Shown here: piece after piece, positions 48,243 to 56,592 of the stretch
How positions within the stretch are numbered: position 1 is the first letter of the stretch
Layout: each line of letters starts with the position of its first letter
Assembly (NCBI GenBank): GCA_947458265.1
Contig: CANGYF010000007.1
Location: forward strand, 1-64,000
Origin: Betaproteobacteria bacterium
GTDB lineage: Bacteria > Pseudomonadota > Gammaproteobacteria > Burkholderiales > CAIKXV01
Direction: 5' to 3'
DNA length: 64,000 bases
Made by a program: the position numbers and the translations under genes
The notes under the pieces: model-generated
What the model saw: only the letters and a program-made list of their open reading frames with translations
Database searches by the model: none
What the model was told of the DNA's origin: nothing

Positions 48243-49379
48243 CTAGCGCTGGCTGCGGTAGCGGGCGAGCGCCGGCAGGTCCGGCTCGATGCCCAGGCCG
48301 GGCGCCTCGCCCAGGTGCCAGTGGCCCTCGGCAATGCGCCCGAACGGCTGCGCCAGCGCCTCGCGCAGCGGGTTGGGGTTGGAGTCGACTTCGAGCATGC
48401 CACTGCCGCCGACCGCGGCCAGCAGGTGCGCCGAGGCGGTCAGGCCGATGCCGCCTCCAAGGTAGTGTGGACAGTAGGCCAGGCCCGAGGTCACGATGCT
48501 GGCACCGACGTCGAAGCAGCCGCTGATGCCGCCCCACTTGATCACGTCCGGCTGCAGGAACCGGAACGCGCCGGTGGCCAGCGCTGCAGAGAACTCGGTC
48601 TGCCCGCGCATGTTCTCGCCGGCCGCCAGCGGGATCGGCGAACGCTCGGCGAAGGTGCGCCAGGTCTGCGGCCAGGTGTCGGCGCGCAGCGGCTCCTCCA
48701 GCCAGATGGGCCGGAAGCCGGCAAGCCGGTTGGCCATCGCGATACCGCTCTCGAGGTCCCACGCCTGGTTGGCATCGATCATCAGCGTGGCGTCCTCGCC
48801 AAGGGCGTCGCGCAGTTCCTGCAGGTTGCCGACGTCGCGTGCTTCCCCGAACCCGACCTTCAGCTTGAAGGCGCGGAAGCCGAGGGCCCTCTGTTCCAGC
48901 GCGACCCTGCCCGGGCGCGTCGGATTGATGCCGCTGGCATAGGCAGGCACCTGCATCGGTGCAGACGGGTTCAGCAGCCGCGCCAGCGGCAGGCCGGCGC
49001 GCCGGGCGACGAGGTCCCAGGCGGCGATGTCGATGCCGGCGATCGCCTGGGCGAACGGCCCCGGCTCGTCGGTCTGCAGCACCAGCACCCGGGTGCGTGC
49101 GCCCAGGAAATCGAACAGTTCGCGCGGCGAGGCATGGTCGCGCTCCATCGCAAGCGGTGCGAGTACCTCCTCGATCAGGCAGGCACGATGCTCGGCGCCG
49201 TCCGGCGGCCAGTTCGAGAACACCTCGCCCCAGCCATGGGCGCCATCGGCATCCTCGATGCGCACGGCCAGCGCGGCGCGGCTGCGCATCGTCCCGAACG
49301 AGTTGCGCACCGGCTCGTCGAGCGGCACCCGCCAGGTGAAGGCATCGATCCGGGCGATGCGCAGGGCATGGGAGGTCAC
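48243..49379 (-). CDS. Mandelate racemase/muconate lactonizing family enzyme
   Basis: A 378-residue enolase-superfamily protein. The KxK motif lies in FKLKVGF (about 170), Mg2+ ligands are the Asp of MIDANQAWD, the Glu of WLEEPL and the Glu of AAGENM, and a His in CPHYLGGGIG (about 312) is consistent with the Asp-His dyad of the mandelate racemase subgroup. It may racemise or dehydrate a hydroxy acid. Start is GTG 49379, overlapping the egtD stop (GTGA). The FMN oxidase gene lies 113 bp downstream. Confidence 0.88.
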   Translation of the reverse strand: MTSHALRIARIDAFTWRVPLDEPVRNSFGTMRSRAALAVRIEDADGAHGWGEVFSNWPPDGAEHRACLIEEVLAPLAMERDHASPRELFDFLGARTRVLVLQTDEPGPFAQAIAGIDIAAWDLVARRAGLPLARLLNPSAPMQVPAYASGINPTRPGRVALEQRALGFRAFKLKVGFGEARDVGNLQELRDALGEDATLMIDANQAWDLESGIAMANRLAGFRPIWLEEPLRADTWPQTWRTFAERSPIPLAAGENMRGQTEFSAALATGAFRFLQPDVIKWGGISGCFDVGASIVTSGLAYCPHYLGGGIGLTASAHLLAAVGGSGMLEVDSNPNPLREALAQPFGRIAEGHWHLGEAPGLGIEPDLPALARYRSQR

Positions 49380-50383
49380 CGGCTGCCGCCGGTCGATGCG
49401 CCGCCGATCCCGGGTCGTGGCGCGAGCAGGTAGATCGCGAATGCACCCTGTGCATCCATCCAGGTCGAACGGCAGTCGTAGCCGCTCGACGCGGCCAGTG
49501 CGCGGAAGGCGTCCGGCGTGTACTTGTACGAGTTCTCGGTATGGATGGTCTCGCCCCTGCTGAAGTCATGCAGCACGCCTGCGACCTCGACCTGCTGGTC
49601 GACCAGGCTCTCCAGGTGCATCTCGACCCGGCCCGCCACCGGATCGTAGAGGGCACGATGGCGGAAGCGGGACAGGTCGAACGCGCAGCCCAGTTCCGCG
49701 TTGAGGCGAGCGAGCAGGTTGAGGTTGAAGCGTGCGGTCACGCCCCGGCTGTCGTCGTAGGCGGCCTCGAGCACGCGCGCTTCCTTGCGCGTGTCGACGC
49801 CGATCAGGACGCTGCCCTGCGGACCGATCCAGCGCGCGGCGCGCGCGAGGAAGGCGCGCGTCTCCTCAGGGGTGAAGTTGCCGATGGTCGAACCGGGGAA
49901 GTACAGCACCCGGGGCGCCGCGCTCGGCAGGCGATCATCGGGCAACGCATCCAGCCGGGTGTAGTCGGCATGGATCGCCAGCACCTGCAGCCAGGGGAAC
50001 AGCCGTGCCGTGCCGGCTGCGCCAGTCTCCAGCATGGAGCGCGAGATGTCGATCGCGACATAGGCAGACGGCCGGCAGGCGTCGATCAACAGCCGGGTCT
50101 TGGTCCCGGCACCGCTGCCCGGTTCGATCAGGACGGCGCCACCAGGCAGCGCAGCTGCCATGGCATCGAGGTTGGCGCGCAGGATCGCCAGCTCGGTGCG
50201 GGTGACGTAGTACTCGGGCGTGTCACAGATCGCCTCGAACAGTTCGCTGCCCTGTTCGTCGTAGAACCACTTTGCAGGCAGGGTGCGGCGCGGCGCGCCA
50301 AGCCCGGCGAGCACGTCGTCACGCAGCGAGGTCCCGAACGACTCGGCCGCGGCGATCGCGAGGTTTGCGGGGGCAGCATCCAT
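49376..50383 (-). CDS. egtD: L-histidine N-alpha-methyltransferase EgtD
   Basis: EgtD trimethylates histidine to hercynine, the first step of ergothioneine synthesis. The 335-residue protein has the conserved opening PRRTLPAKWFYDEQGSELFE (about 31-50), the SAM motif LIEPGSGAGTKTRLLI, the YFPGSTIGNF segment and the C-terminal ENSYKY motif. ATG 50383. egtB normally lies next to egtD but is absent here; instead egtD overlaps an enolase-superfamily gene. It could modify a related substrate, though all family motifs look intact. Confidence 0.9.
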   Translation of the reverse strand: MDAAPANLAIAAAESFGTSLRDDVLAGLGAPRRTLPAKWFYDEQGSELFEAICDTPEYYVTRTELAILRANLDAMAAALPGGAVLIEPGSGAGTKTRLLIDACRPSAYVAIDISRSMLETGAAGTARLFPWLQVLAIHADYTRLDALPDDRLPSAAPRVLYFPGSTIGNFTPEETRAFLARAARWIGPQGSVLIGVDTRKEARVLEAAYDDSRGVTARFNLNLLARLNAELGCAFDLSRFRHRALYDPVAGRVEMHLESLVDQQVEVAGVLHDFSRGETIHTENSYKYTPDAFRALAASSGYDCRSTWMDAQGAFAIYLLAPRPGIGGASTGGSR

Positions 50384-50515
50384 GCGACGCGATGGTAACC
50401 GGTCGTCGACCGGACGGGGGGACACCGATCCATGACCTGCCGTACAGGCCCGCCAGGCGCGCCCGCGCCGTTCCGGGTACCCCCGGGCGATGCCGGAGGG
50501 TCCGATACCGCAGGG

Positions 50516-51625
50516 TCAGATCAGCCGCAGCGAATAGCCGCTCTCGATCCAGCGACGGATGCGGTTCGCATCGCCGATGCGCGAGGAACGGCCGTCGGAG
50601 TCGAGCAGCACGATCACCATCTGCTCGCCGTTGATCCGGGTCTGCATGACGAGACAGCGCCCGGCCTCGCGGATGAAGCCGGTCTTGGACAGGCCGATCT
50701 CCCAATCCGGGCTCGCCACCAGCTGGTTCGAGTTGTTGAACTGCAGCTGCGCGGCACGGTTGCCCGGGGTATCGACGCGCATGGCGGAGGTCGTCGTGTA
50801 CTCGCGGATCGTCGGATAGGTCATCCCGGCAGTCACCAGCCGGACGAGGTCCTGCGCGGTAGACACATTGCCGCTGTGCAGGCCGGTGGAATCCTCGAAG
50901 CGCGACTGATGCATGCCCAGCGCCTGGGCCTTCACGTTCATCTGCGCAATGAACTCGCGATGGCCACCCGGCGAGGTGCGCGCGAGCGCGGCAGTGGCGC
51001 GGTTCTCGGACGACATCAACGACAGGCGCAGCATCTCGGCACGGGTGAGCGTCGTACCGGCCGCCAGTCGCGAGCCGAGCCGGCGCGTGGCATCGATGTC
51101 TTCCTCGGTGATGGTGACCAGCTCGTCCATCGGCTGGTTGTAGTCGAGCACCACCATCGCGGTCATCACCTTGGTGATCGAGGCGATCGAGCGGATCTTT
51201 TCGTCGTTGCGCGAGAACAGCGTCTGGCCGGTCGCCTGGGATGCAACGAGCACGGCGCTGGAGCGCAGCACCAGGTCGTTCGGAGTCTCGGCCGAACGCG
51301 GGGTATCCGGGCGCTGGCGCATCGACACGGCGCTCGCACCGGCGACGGCCACCGGTGCCGTCCTGGCCACGGCGCGGCCGCTGGCCGGGGTCGTCGTGCG
51401 CACGCGCTCGGGCTTGCGCGCCGCAGCCTGTCGGCCGGGTGCCGGACGCTGGGCCTGGGGTTGCGCGGCAGGGCGGGCCGGCTTCGCAGGCTGTGCCTTG
51501 CGTGCCGCCGCATCGCGCTGGGCAGGAGCCTGTGCATGCGCGGCGGGGAGCGACAGGGTCAGCGACAGGGTCACGGCAACGAGGCCGACGAGCGGAAGCC
51601 AGTTCCTGGATGAGCGGTTCGTCAC
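50516..51625 (-). CDS. pbpG: D-alanyl-D-alanine endopeptidase (PBP7-type, peptidase S11)
   Basis: A 369-residue periplasmic penicillin-binding protein. The signal peptide (about 1-31, ending PAAHAQ) precedes a basic Ala/Pro-rich linker of about 80 residues. The catalytic domain has SITK (SxxK), SEN (SxN) and KTG in their usual order, so it should be active on peptidoglycan cross-links. Start is GTG 51625, with GAGG 9 nt upstream. A TTG at 51658 would add 11 residues before the signal peptide. Confidence 0.9.
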   Translation of the reverse strand: MTNRSSRNWLPLVGLVAVTLSLTLSLPAAHAQAPAQRDAAARKAQPAKPARPAAQPQAQRPAPGRQAAARKPERVRTTTPASGRAVARTAPVAVAGASAVSMRQRPDTPRSAETPNDLVLRSSAVLVASQATGQTLFSRNDEKIRSIASITKVMTAMVVLDYNQPMDELVTITEEDIDATRRLGSRLAAGTTLTRAEMLRLSLMSSENRATAALARTSPGGHREFIAQMNVKAQALGMHQSRFEDSTGLHSGNVSTAQDLVRLVTAGMTYPTIREYTTTSAMRVDTPGNRAAQLQFNNSNQLVASPDWEIGLSKTGFIREAGRCLVMQTRINGEQMVIVLLDSDGRSSRIGDANRIRRWIESGYSLRLI

Positions 51626-51713
51626 GGTGAGGATCCTCGAGCGCTGGGCGCCGGACAATCAACGGCGCCAGGGGCGGCGCCTCGAGCCGGCTCGCCGCAT
51701 GTCTTGACCAACG

Positions 51714-51742
51714 ATTAGATAACGAAAACCGGGGCTTGGCAA
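51714..51742 (-). promoter_or_regulatory. Sigma-70 promoter of the PBP7-type gene
   Basis: On the minus strand TTGCCA (51737-51742) and TCTAAT (51714-51719) are exactly 17 bp apart, each a five-of-six match to consensus. The leader would be about 82 nt. It lies between the ABC transporter stop and the peptidase gene, so the peptidase has its own promoter. Confidence 0.65.
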
Positions 51743-51786
51743 CCTGAGTTGAGAACTTTCCTCGATCGCCGAGCCAGCCCGGCGGG

Positions 51787-53625
51787 TCAGTTACCGGCCT
51801 GTGGTGCCTCGTCGGAACGTTCCTGCTGCTGCAGCGACCACATCTGTGCATAGGACCCGCCCAACGCGAGCAGTTCACGATGGGTGCCTCGTTCGATGAT
51901 CCGCCCCTGCTCCATCACGAGGATCTGGTCGGCGTCGATGATCGTCGACAGCCGGTGGGCGACCACCAGCGTGGTGCGGCCGATCGCGACCTGGTCCAGT
52001 TCGCCTTCGATCGCCTGCTCGGTCTCCGAGTCGAGGGCCGAGGTCGCTTCGTCGAAGATCATCACCTGCGGGTTCTTGAGGATCGCGCGTGCGATCGCCA
52101 CCCGCTGCTTCTCGCCGCCCGACAGCTTCAGGCCGCGCTCGCCGACCGCCGACTCGTAGCCCTGCGGCAGCGATTCGATGAAGGCATGGATGTGCGCCGA
52201 CTGCGCCGCGGCGATCACCTCCTCGGCGCTGGCCGACGGCCTGCCATAGTGGATGTTGTAGCGGATCGTGTCGTTGAACAGCACGGTATCCTGCGGCACG
52301 ATGCCGATCGAGGCCCTCAGGCTCTGCTGCCTGAGGCGCCGCACATCGACCCCGCCCACCGACACGCTCCCGCCCTGCACGTCGTAGAACCGGTAGAGCA
52401 GCCGCGCCAGCGTCGACTTGCCAGAGCCGCTGTGGCCGACCACCGCCACCTTGGCGCCGGCCGGCACCTCGAAACTCACCGCGTGCAGGATCTGGCGTGC
52501 GGGGTCGTAGCCGAAATCGACGCGATCGAAGCGGATCGCCACGCTGCCGTCCGGGACGTCGACTGCGCCGGGCGCGTCCTGCACCTCGCGGTGCTGGCCG
52601 AGCAGCGCGAACATCCGGTCCATGTCGGTGGTCGACTGCTTGATCTCCCGGTATGCCATGCCGAGGAAGTTGAGCGGGATGTAGAGCTGGATCAGCAATG
52701 CGTTGACCAGCACCAGGTCTCCCAGCGTGAGTTCGCGCGAGGCGACGCCCTGCGCGGCGAAGATCATCAGCGCGGTGACACCGCCGGCGATGATCAGGCT
52801 CTGCCCGACGTTGAGCAGGCCGAGCGAGGCCTCGGTCTTCACCGCCGCCGTCTCGTATCGCTCCAGGCTGCGGTCGTAGCGCTGCGCCTCGTATTCCTCG
52901 TTGTTGAAGTACTTCACCGTCTCGTAGTTGAGCAGGCTGTCGACCGCGCGCGTGTTCGCCTTCGAGTCGAGTTCGTTCGCCTCGCGCCGGATCGACGTGC
53001 GCCACTCGGTGACCGAGATGGTGAAGTAGACGTAGAGGCCGACGGCGAGGAAGGTCACGGCGGGGAAACGCCAATCGAACTTCGTCAGCAGCACCGCCGC
53101 GACCAGCACGAACTCGAGGATCACCGGGATGATCGAGAACAGCATGTAGTTGAGCAGGGTACTGATGCCCCGGGTACCGCGTTCGATGTCGCGCGACATG
53201 CCGCCGGTCTGGCGGTCGAGGTGGAAACGCAGGCTCAGGCTGTGCAGGTGGCGGAACACCGACAGCGCGACCTTGCGTACCGCGCGCTGCGCGACGCGCA
53301 CGAACACCACGTCGCGCAGTTCGGCGAACAGCGTGGTCGACATGCGCAGCAGCCCGTAGGCGAGCAGCAGCATGAACGGCACCACCAGGATCGCCCGGTC
53401 CGGCGACAGCGAATCGACGATGTCCTTCAGCACCAGCGGCACGCCGAGGTTGGCCAGCTTCGCACAGACCAGCAGGGACAGGGCCGCGATCACCCGTCCG
53501 CGGTACTCGCGCAGGAATGGCAGCAGGATGCGCACACGCGACCAGTCGAAGAACCTCGCTCCGCCCTGCCCGGGGCTCGCCTGAGGGGCCGGCAGCGCCG
53601 GTCCGGAATGCCCGTGGGGATTCAT
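51787..53625 (-). CDS. Atm1-type ABC exporter (membrane and ATPase fused)
   Basis: A 612-residue half-transporter that should work as a homodimer in the inner membrane. Six transmembrane helices (about 40-330) are followed by the ATPase: Walker A GHSGSGKST, signature LSGGEKQRVAIARA, Walker B VMIFDEATSALD and the H-loop VVAHRLST. The segment from YETVKYFNNEEYEAQRY to NVGQSLII is characteristic of the Atm1/ABCB7 group, which exports glutathione-linked compounds or metals. ATG 53625; the longer open frame upstream overlaps a terminator and is not coding. Confidence 0.92.
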   Translation of the reverse strand: MNPHGHSGPALPAPQASPGQGGARFFDWSRVRILLPFLREYRGRVIAALSLLVCAKLANLGVPLVLKDIVDSLSPDRAILVVPFMLLLAYGLLRMSTTLFAELRDVVFVRVAQRAVRKVALSVFRHLHSLSLRFHLDRQTGGMSRDIERGTRGISTLLNYMLFSIIPVILEFVLVAAVLLTKFDWRFPAVTFLAVGLYVYFTISVTEWRTSIRREANELDSKANTRAVDSLLNYETVKYFNNEEYEAQRYDRSLERYETAAVKTEASLGLLNVGQSLIIAGGVTALMIFAAQGVASRELTLGDLVLVNALLIQLYIPLNFLGMAYREIKQSTTDMDRMFALLGQHREVQDAPGAVDVPDGSVAIRFDRVDFGYDPARQILHAVSFEVPAGAKVAVVGHSGSGKSTLARLLYRFYDVQGGSVSVGGVDVRRLRQQSLRASIGIVPQDTVLFNDTIRYNIHYGRPSASAEEVIAAAQSAHIHAFIESLPQGYESAVGERGLKLSGGEKQRVAIARAILKNPQVMIFDEATSALDSETEQAIEGELDQVAIGRTTLVVAHRLSTIIDADQILVMEQGRIIERGTHRELLALGGSYAQMWSLQQQERSDEAPQAGN

Positions 53626-53949
53626 GCTGCGCCTGCCGTCATCGTTCCAGAATCCTCGATCCTCGTGATCAACCGTCCGCGGTTCCCTGCGCCGGATACC
53701 GGGCAAAAAAAGCGGGCACCGGTTAGGGTGCCCGAAATCCAAAGGAGGAGGATGAAAACAATGAGCGGTTGAGGGCTCGCTGCCTTCGATCAATCTAGAA
53801 GCATGGAGCGTGCCAGAGATGCTCCGTCAAGGAATCAAGCACTTGCAGTCAGTGCCGCTTGACCGCGCCCGGTCGGATGCACCGAGCCCGTTCGCTGCAC
53901 CGGACCGGCGCACCATGGTTGCGCGACGGCGCCAGCGCCCTGCCTCCGG
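53626..53949. other. 324-bp region without a gene, upstream of the ABC exporter
   Basis: It holds the minus-strand terminator at 53705-53734. Just upstream on that strand (53741-53752) is TCCTCCTCCTTT, complementary to a ribosome-binding site. On the plus strand the same bases give an AGGAGGAGG followed by a 6-codon ORF (MKTMSG, 53752-53772), which I do not regard as a gene. The rest (53773-53949) shows no coding signal. Confidence 0.5.
53705..53734 (-). terminator. Intrinsic terminator of the clsB/membrane-protein transcript
   Basis: Read on the minus strand, CGGGCACC and GGTGCCCG form an 8-bp stem with the 6-nt loop CTAACC, followed by one C and seven T (53705-53711). This is a canonical Rho-independent terminator. 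It lies 215 nt after the small membrane-protein gene and 80 bp before the ABC transporter start. Confidence 0.87.
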
Positions 53950-54384
53950 TCAGTACGGCGCCACCCTGCGCGTGCCGCGCTCGAATTCGGCGGCCACTGG
54001 CGACCAGTAAGCGGCGGCCAGCAGCACGCCCCACAGGATCGCCGCGACACTGTCCATCGTATAGGCGAAGCCGGACAGCACCACCGTACTCGACAGCGGT
54101 ATCGGCAGGTAGACCGCGATGGTCGCCACCAGCGTCAGCCAGCGCGCCCACCGCTGGAAGGCAAGCAGGCCGAGCAGGCCGATGCACAGCGCAACGAATG
54201 CAACGAACGACACCATGGCACCGATCGACTGCAGCGGCGTGGCGAGCACCGCACCGCGCGAGGCGATCCAGGCCTGCAGTTCGGGCGGCAGCAGGCGCAT
54301 GTCGTAGGTCGAAACGAACATCGCGGCCGGGATCAGCAGCGCGTTGAACAGCACCAGCAGGCGGAACTCGGCACGGACGTTCAA
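53950..54384 (-). CDS. Small four-helix membrane protein
   Basis: A 144-residue protein with four hydrophobic segments (about 7-25, 50-72, 78-98 and 105-125) and the sequence FALCIGLLGLLAFQRWARWL-like core seen in unnamed membrane proteins. I do not recognise a family with certainty. Start is taken as TTG 54384 (NVRAEFRLLVLFNALL), with GAGG 4-5 nt upstream. It lies 104 bp downstream of clsB and is probably cotranscribed. Confidence 0.65.
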   Translation of the reverse strand: MNVRAEFRLLVLFNALLIPAAMFVSTYDMRLLPPELQAWIASRGAVLATPLQSIGAMVSFVAFVALCIGLLGLLAFQRWARWLTLVATIAVYLPIPLSSTVVLSGFAYTMDSVAAILWGVLLAAAYWSPVAAEFERGTRRVAPY

Positions 54385-54488
54385 GGGACCTCGGGGACAC
54401 TCGATCAGGATCGCACGAGGATGCCATGCGTCAGCGACGGCTGCCGGGAGCAGGGTTCTGTAAACACGGCCATCGACCGCGGCGGCCG

Positions 54489-55679
54489 CTACAGGTAGTC
54501 CTTGCGCGCGCCGTAGCCGGCCCAGCCAAGCAGCACGCGCACGATGCCGTAGCAGGCCCAGCCGGCGATGCGGCCGGCCAGCCCGTGGCGGAATCCGGAG
54601 GCGACCACCGGCCGGGCGCCGGCATCCATCGCGCGCTGCAGGCTCGACATCAGGCCGGCGGCGAACACCGCGTCGCGCACGAACACGTTCGCCTCGCGTG
54701 CGAGCAGCAGCGACAGCGGGTCGATGTTCGAGGAGCCGACCGTAGCCCACTCGCCGTCGATCACCGCGACCTTGGCATGCATGAAGCTCTGGTGGTACTC
54801 GAAGATATGCACGCCCGCATCGAGCAGCTGCCGGTAGAGCGCGCGCGAGGCATGGCGCATCAACACGTACTCCACGCGCGCCTGCAGGAGGATCGTCACC
54901 CGCACCCCCCGCCGGGCCGCATCGACCAGTGCCCGGCGGAACTCGACGCCCGGCAGGAAGTAGGCGTTGGCGATCAGGATCTCGCGATCGGCCAGCGCGA
55001 TCGCCTGCAGGTAGGCGTCCTCGATGTCGCACCGGTGGCGAAGCGTGTCGCGGATCACGAACGCCGCGCGGATCGCACCGGCCCGCGGAGCGCCAGGTTC
55101 GATCGCGGGCGGTGGCAAGGCGCCCGGCAGCGACCGCCACGGCGGCCAGCGCCGGTGCAGGTAGGTACGCGCCACGGTGTCCCAGGACTGCCGGGCCAAG
55201 CGCAGGATCTCGGCCGTCAGCGGCCCGCGTACCTGCACGGCGTAGTCCCAGCGCGGCGGCGTGTGCCCCGGCGTATGCATGTCGTCGATCACGTTGATGC
55301 CGCCGACGAACCCGAGCACGCCGTCCACCGCGGCGATCTTGTGGTGCAGGCGGCGCAGCCGGCTGCGCTGGAAGTCGAACACCGTCACGTCGGGCCGGAA
55401 GAACAGCAGGTCCACGCCGCCGGCACGCAACCGTGCGCGCAGCGGCTGCGGCATGGTGCGCCCGCCGAACCCGTCGACCAGCACGTGCACCGCGACGCCC
55501 CGCGCGGCCGCGCGCACCAGTGCGTCGGCGACCAGCCTGCCCGCGGGATCGTCGGCGAAGATGTAGGCCTGCAGATGGATCTCGTGCAGGGCCGCGTCGA
55601 AAGCCGCCTCGAGTGCAGGGAAGTACGCACCGCCGCCCTCCAGCAGTTCGACCGCATGCCCGTCGACGAAGCGTGTCAT
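54489..55679 (-). CDS. clsB: Cardiolipin synthase ClsB (phospholipase D family)
   Basis: ClsB condenses phospholipid head groups to make cardiolipin. The 396-residue protein carries two HKD motifs: HHKIAAVD (about 113) with GGIN after it, and HAKVAVID (about 308) followed by GSSNIDPLSL. No N-terminal membrane helices are present, as in ClsB/YbhO rather than ClsA. ATG 55679. It follows the YbhP-like gene by 31 bp, the same pairing as E. coli ybhP-clsB. Confidence 0.93.
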   Translation of the reverse strand: MTRFVDGHAVELLEGGGAYFPALEAAFDAALHEIHLQAYIFADDPAGRLVADALVRAAARGVAVHVLVDGFGGRTMPQPLRARLRAGGVDLLFFRPDVTVFDFQRSRLRRLHHKIAAVDGVLGFVGGINVIDDMHTPGHTPPRWDYAVQVRGPLTAEILRLARQSWDTVARTYLHRRWPPWRSLPGALPPPAIEPGAPRAGAIRAAFVIRDTLRHRCDIEDAYLQAIALADREILIANAYFLPGVEFRRALVDAARRGVRVTILLQARVEYVLMRHASRALYRQLLDAGVHIFEYHQSFMHAKVAVIDGEWATVGSSNIDPLSLLLAREANVFVRDAVFAAGLMSSLQRAMDAGARPVVASGFRHGLAGRIAGWACYGIVRVLLGWAGYGARKDYL

Positions 55680-55710
55680 GGTGGCTGCGGCACGCACCGT
55701 CGTCGCCCGC

Positions 55711-56574
55711 TCAGCCGAGGATGAGCGTGGCCGACAGCGGTGCATGGTCGGACAGGCGGGCCCACGCCTGTCCGTGATGCACATGGGCGTGCCGCACCTC
55801 GAAGCCGCGCACGTAGATCCGGTCGAGCCTGAACATCGGCATCCGGGTCGGGAAGCTGCGCGCCGGATGGCCGCGGGTGGCTTCGAACACCTCGACCATG
55901 CCCAGCTCGGTGCTCATGCCATCGCTGGCTTCCTTGCGCCAGTCGTTGAAGTCGCCGGCGATCACCAGCGGCGCACCTTCCGGCACCAGCGTACGGATGT
56001 GCCCGGTCAGCTCGCGCAACTGCCAGCGCCGGCCGCGCGCCAGCAGGCCGAGGTGGACGTTCACGCAGTGCAGCGGATGCGTCCAGCCCGGCACCGCGAT
56101 CTCGCAATGGAGCAGGCCGCGGCTCTCGAAGAAGTAGGCCGACACGTCGATGTTGCCCCACTTCGAGATGGGGTAGCGCGAGAGGATCGCATTGCCGTGG
56201 TCGCCGTGGTCGTAGACGGCGTTGCGCCCGTAGGCGAAGTCGCTCCACACCGAATCGGCGAGGAATTCGTACTGGGGTGCGGCCGGCCAGTGCTCGAAGC
56301 GCGCGGCATGCCGGTCGTGCCGGCCATGCACCTCCTGCAGGAACACCACGTCGGCGGAGAGCGTGTGCATCTGGTTGCGCAGGTCGCGCACCATCATCCG
56401 CCGGTTGAAGGGCGAAAAACCCTTGTGGATGTTGTAGGTGGCCACGCGCAGCGCGTTCGGCGCACGTGCTGCGCCAGCCTCGCGCCCGGTGGCCTGCAGG
56501 CCGCTCACCGTCGGCCCTTCACGGTCGTCGCTGCCGGGCGCAGGCGCCAGGCCGGCACTGGCATGCGCGCTCAC
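55711..56574 (-). CDS. YbhP-like endonuclease/exonuclease/phosphatase-family protein
   Basis: A 287-residue EEP-fold hydrolase. Metal and catalytic residues are visible in VATYNIHKGF (Asn), FLQEVHGR (Glu), VNVHLGLL (His), IAGDFNDW (Asp/Asn) and LSDHAPLSA (Asp-His). In E. coli ybhP stands immediately upstream of clsB, which supports a role with phospholipids or phosphodiesters. The first 40 residues are low-complexity; the start is GTG 56574, but a shorter protein is possible. nadA lies upstream by 18 bp. Confidence 0.85.
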   Translation of the reverse strand: MSAHASAGLAPAPGSDDREGPTVSGLQATGREAGAARAPNALRVATYNIHKGFSPFNRRMMVRDLRNQMHTLSADVVFLQEVHGRHDRHAARFEHWPAAPQYEFLADSVWSDFAYGRNAVYDHGDHGNAILSRYPISKWGNIDVSAYFFESRGLLHCEIAVPGWTHPLHCVNVHLGLLARGRRWQLRELTGHIRTLVPEGAPLVIAGDFNDWRKEASDGMSTELGMVEVFEATRGHPARSFPTRMPMFRLDRIYVRGFEVRHAHVHHGQAWARLSDHAPLSATLILG

Positions 56575-56592
56575 GCGCCGGGCCGGGGTGGG

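Noticed and set aside
53752-53772. Six-codon ORF after a perfect AGGAGGAGG on the plus strand
   Set aside because: Too short to support, with no downstream gene to lead. The purine run is better explained as the complement of the minus-strand UCCUCCUCC.
51787-53793. Longer N terminus for the ABC exporter
   Set aside because: The extra 56 codons would run through the terminator hairpin and poly-T region and show no transporter-like sequence. ATG 53625 fits the family.
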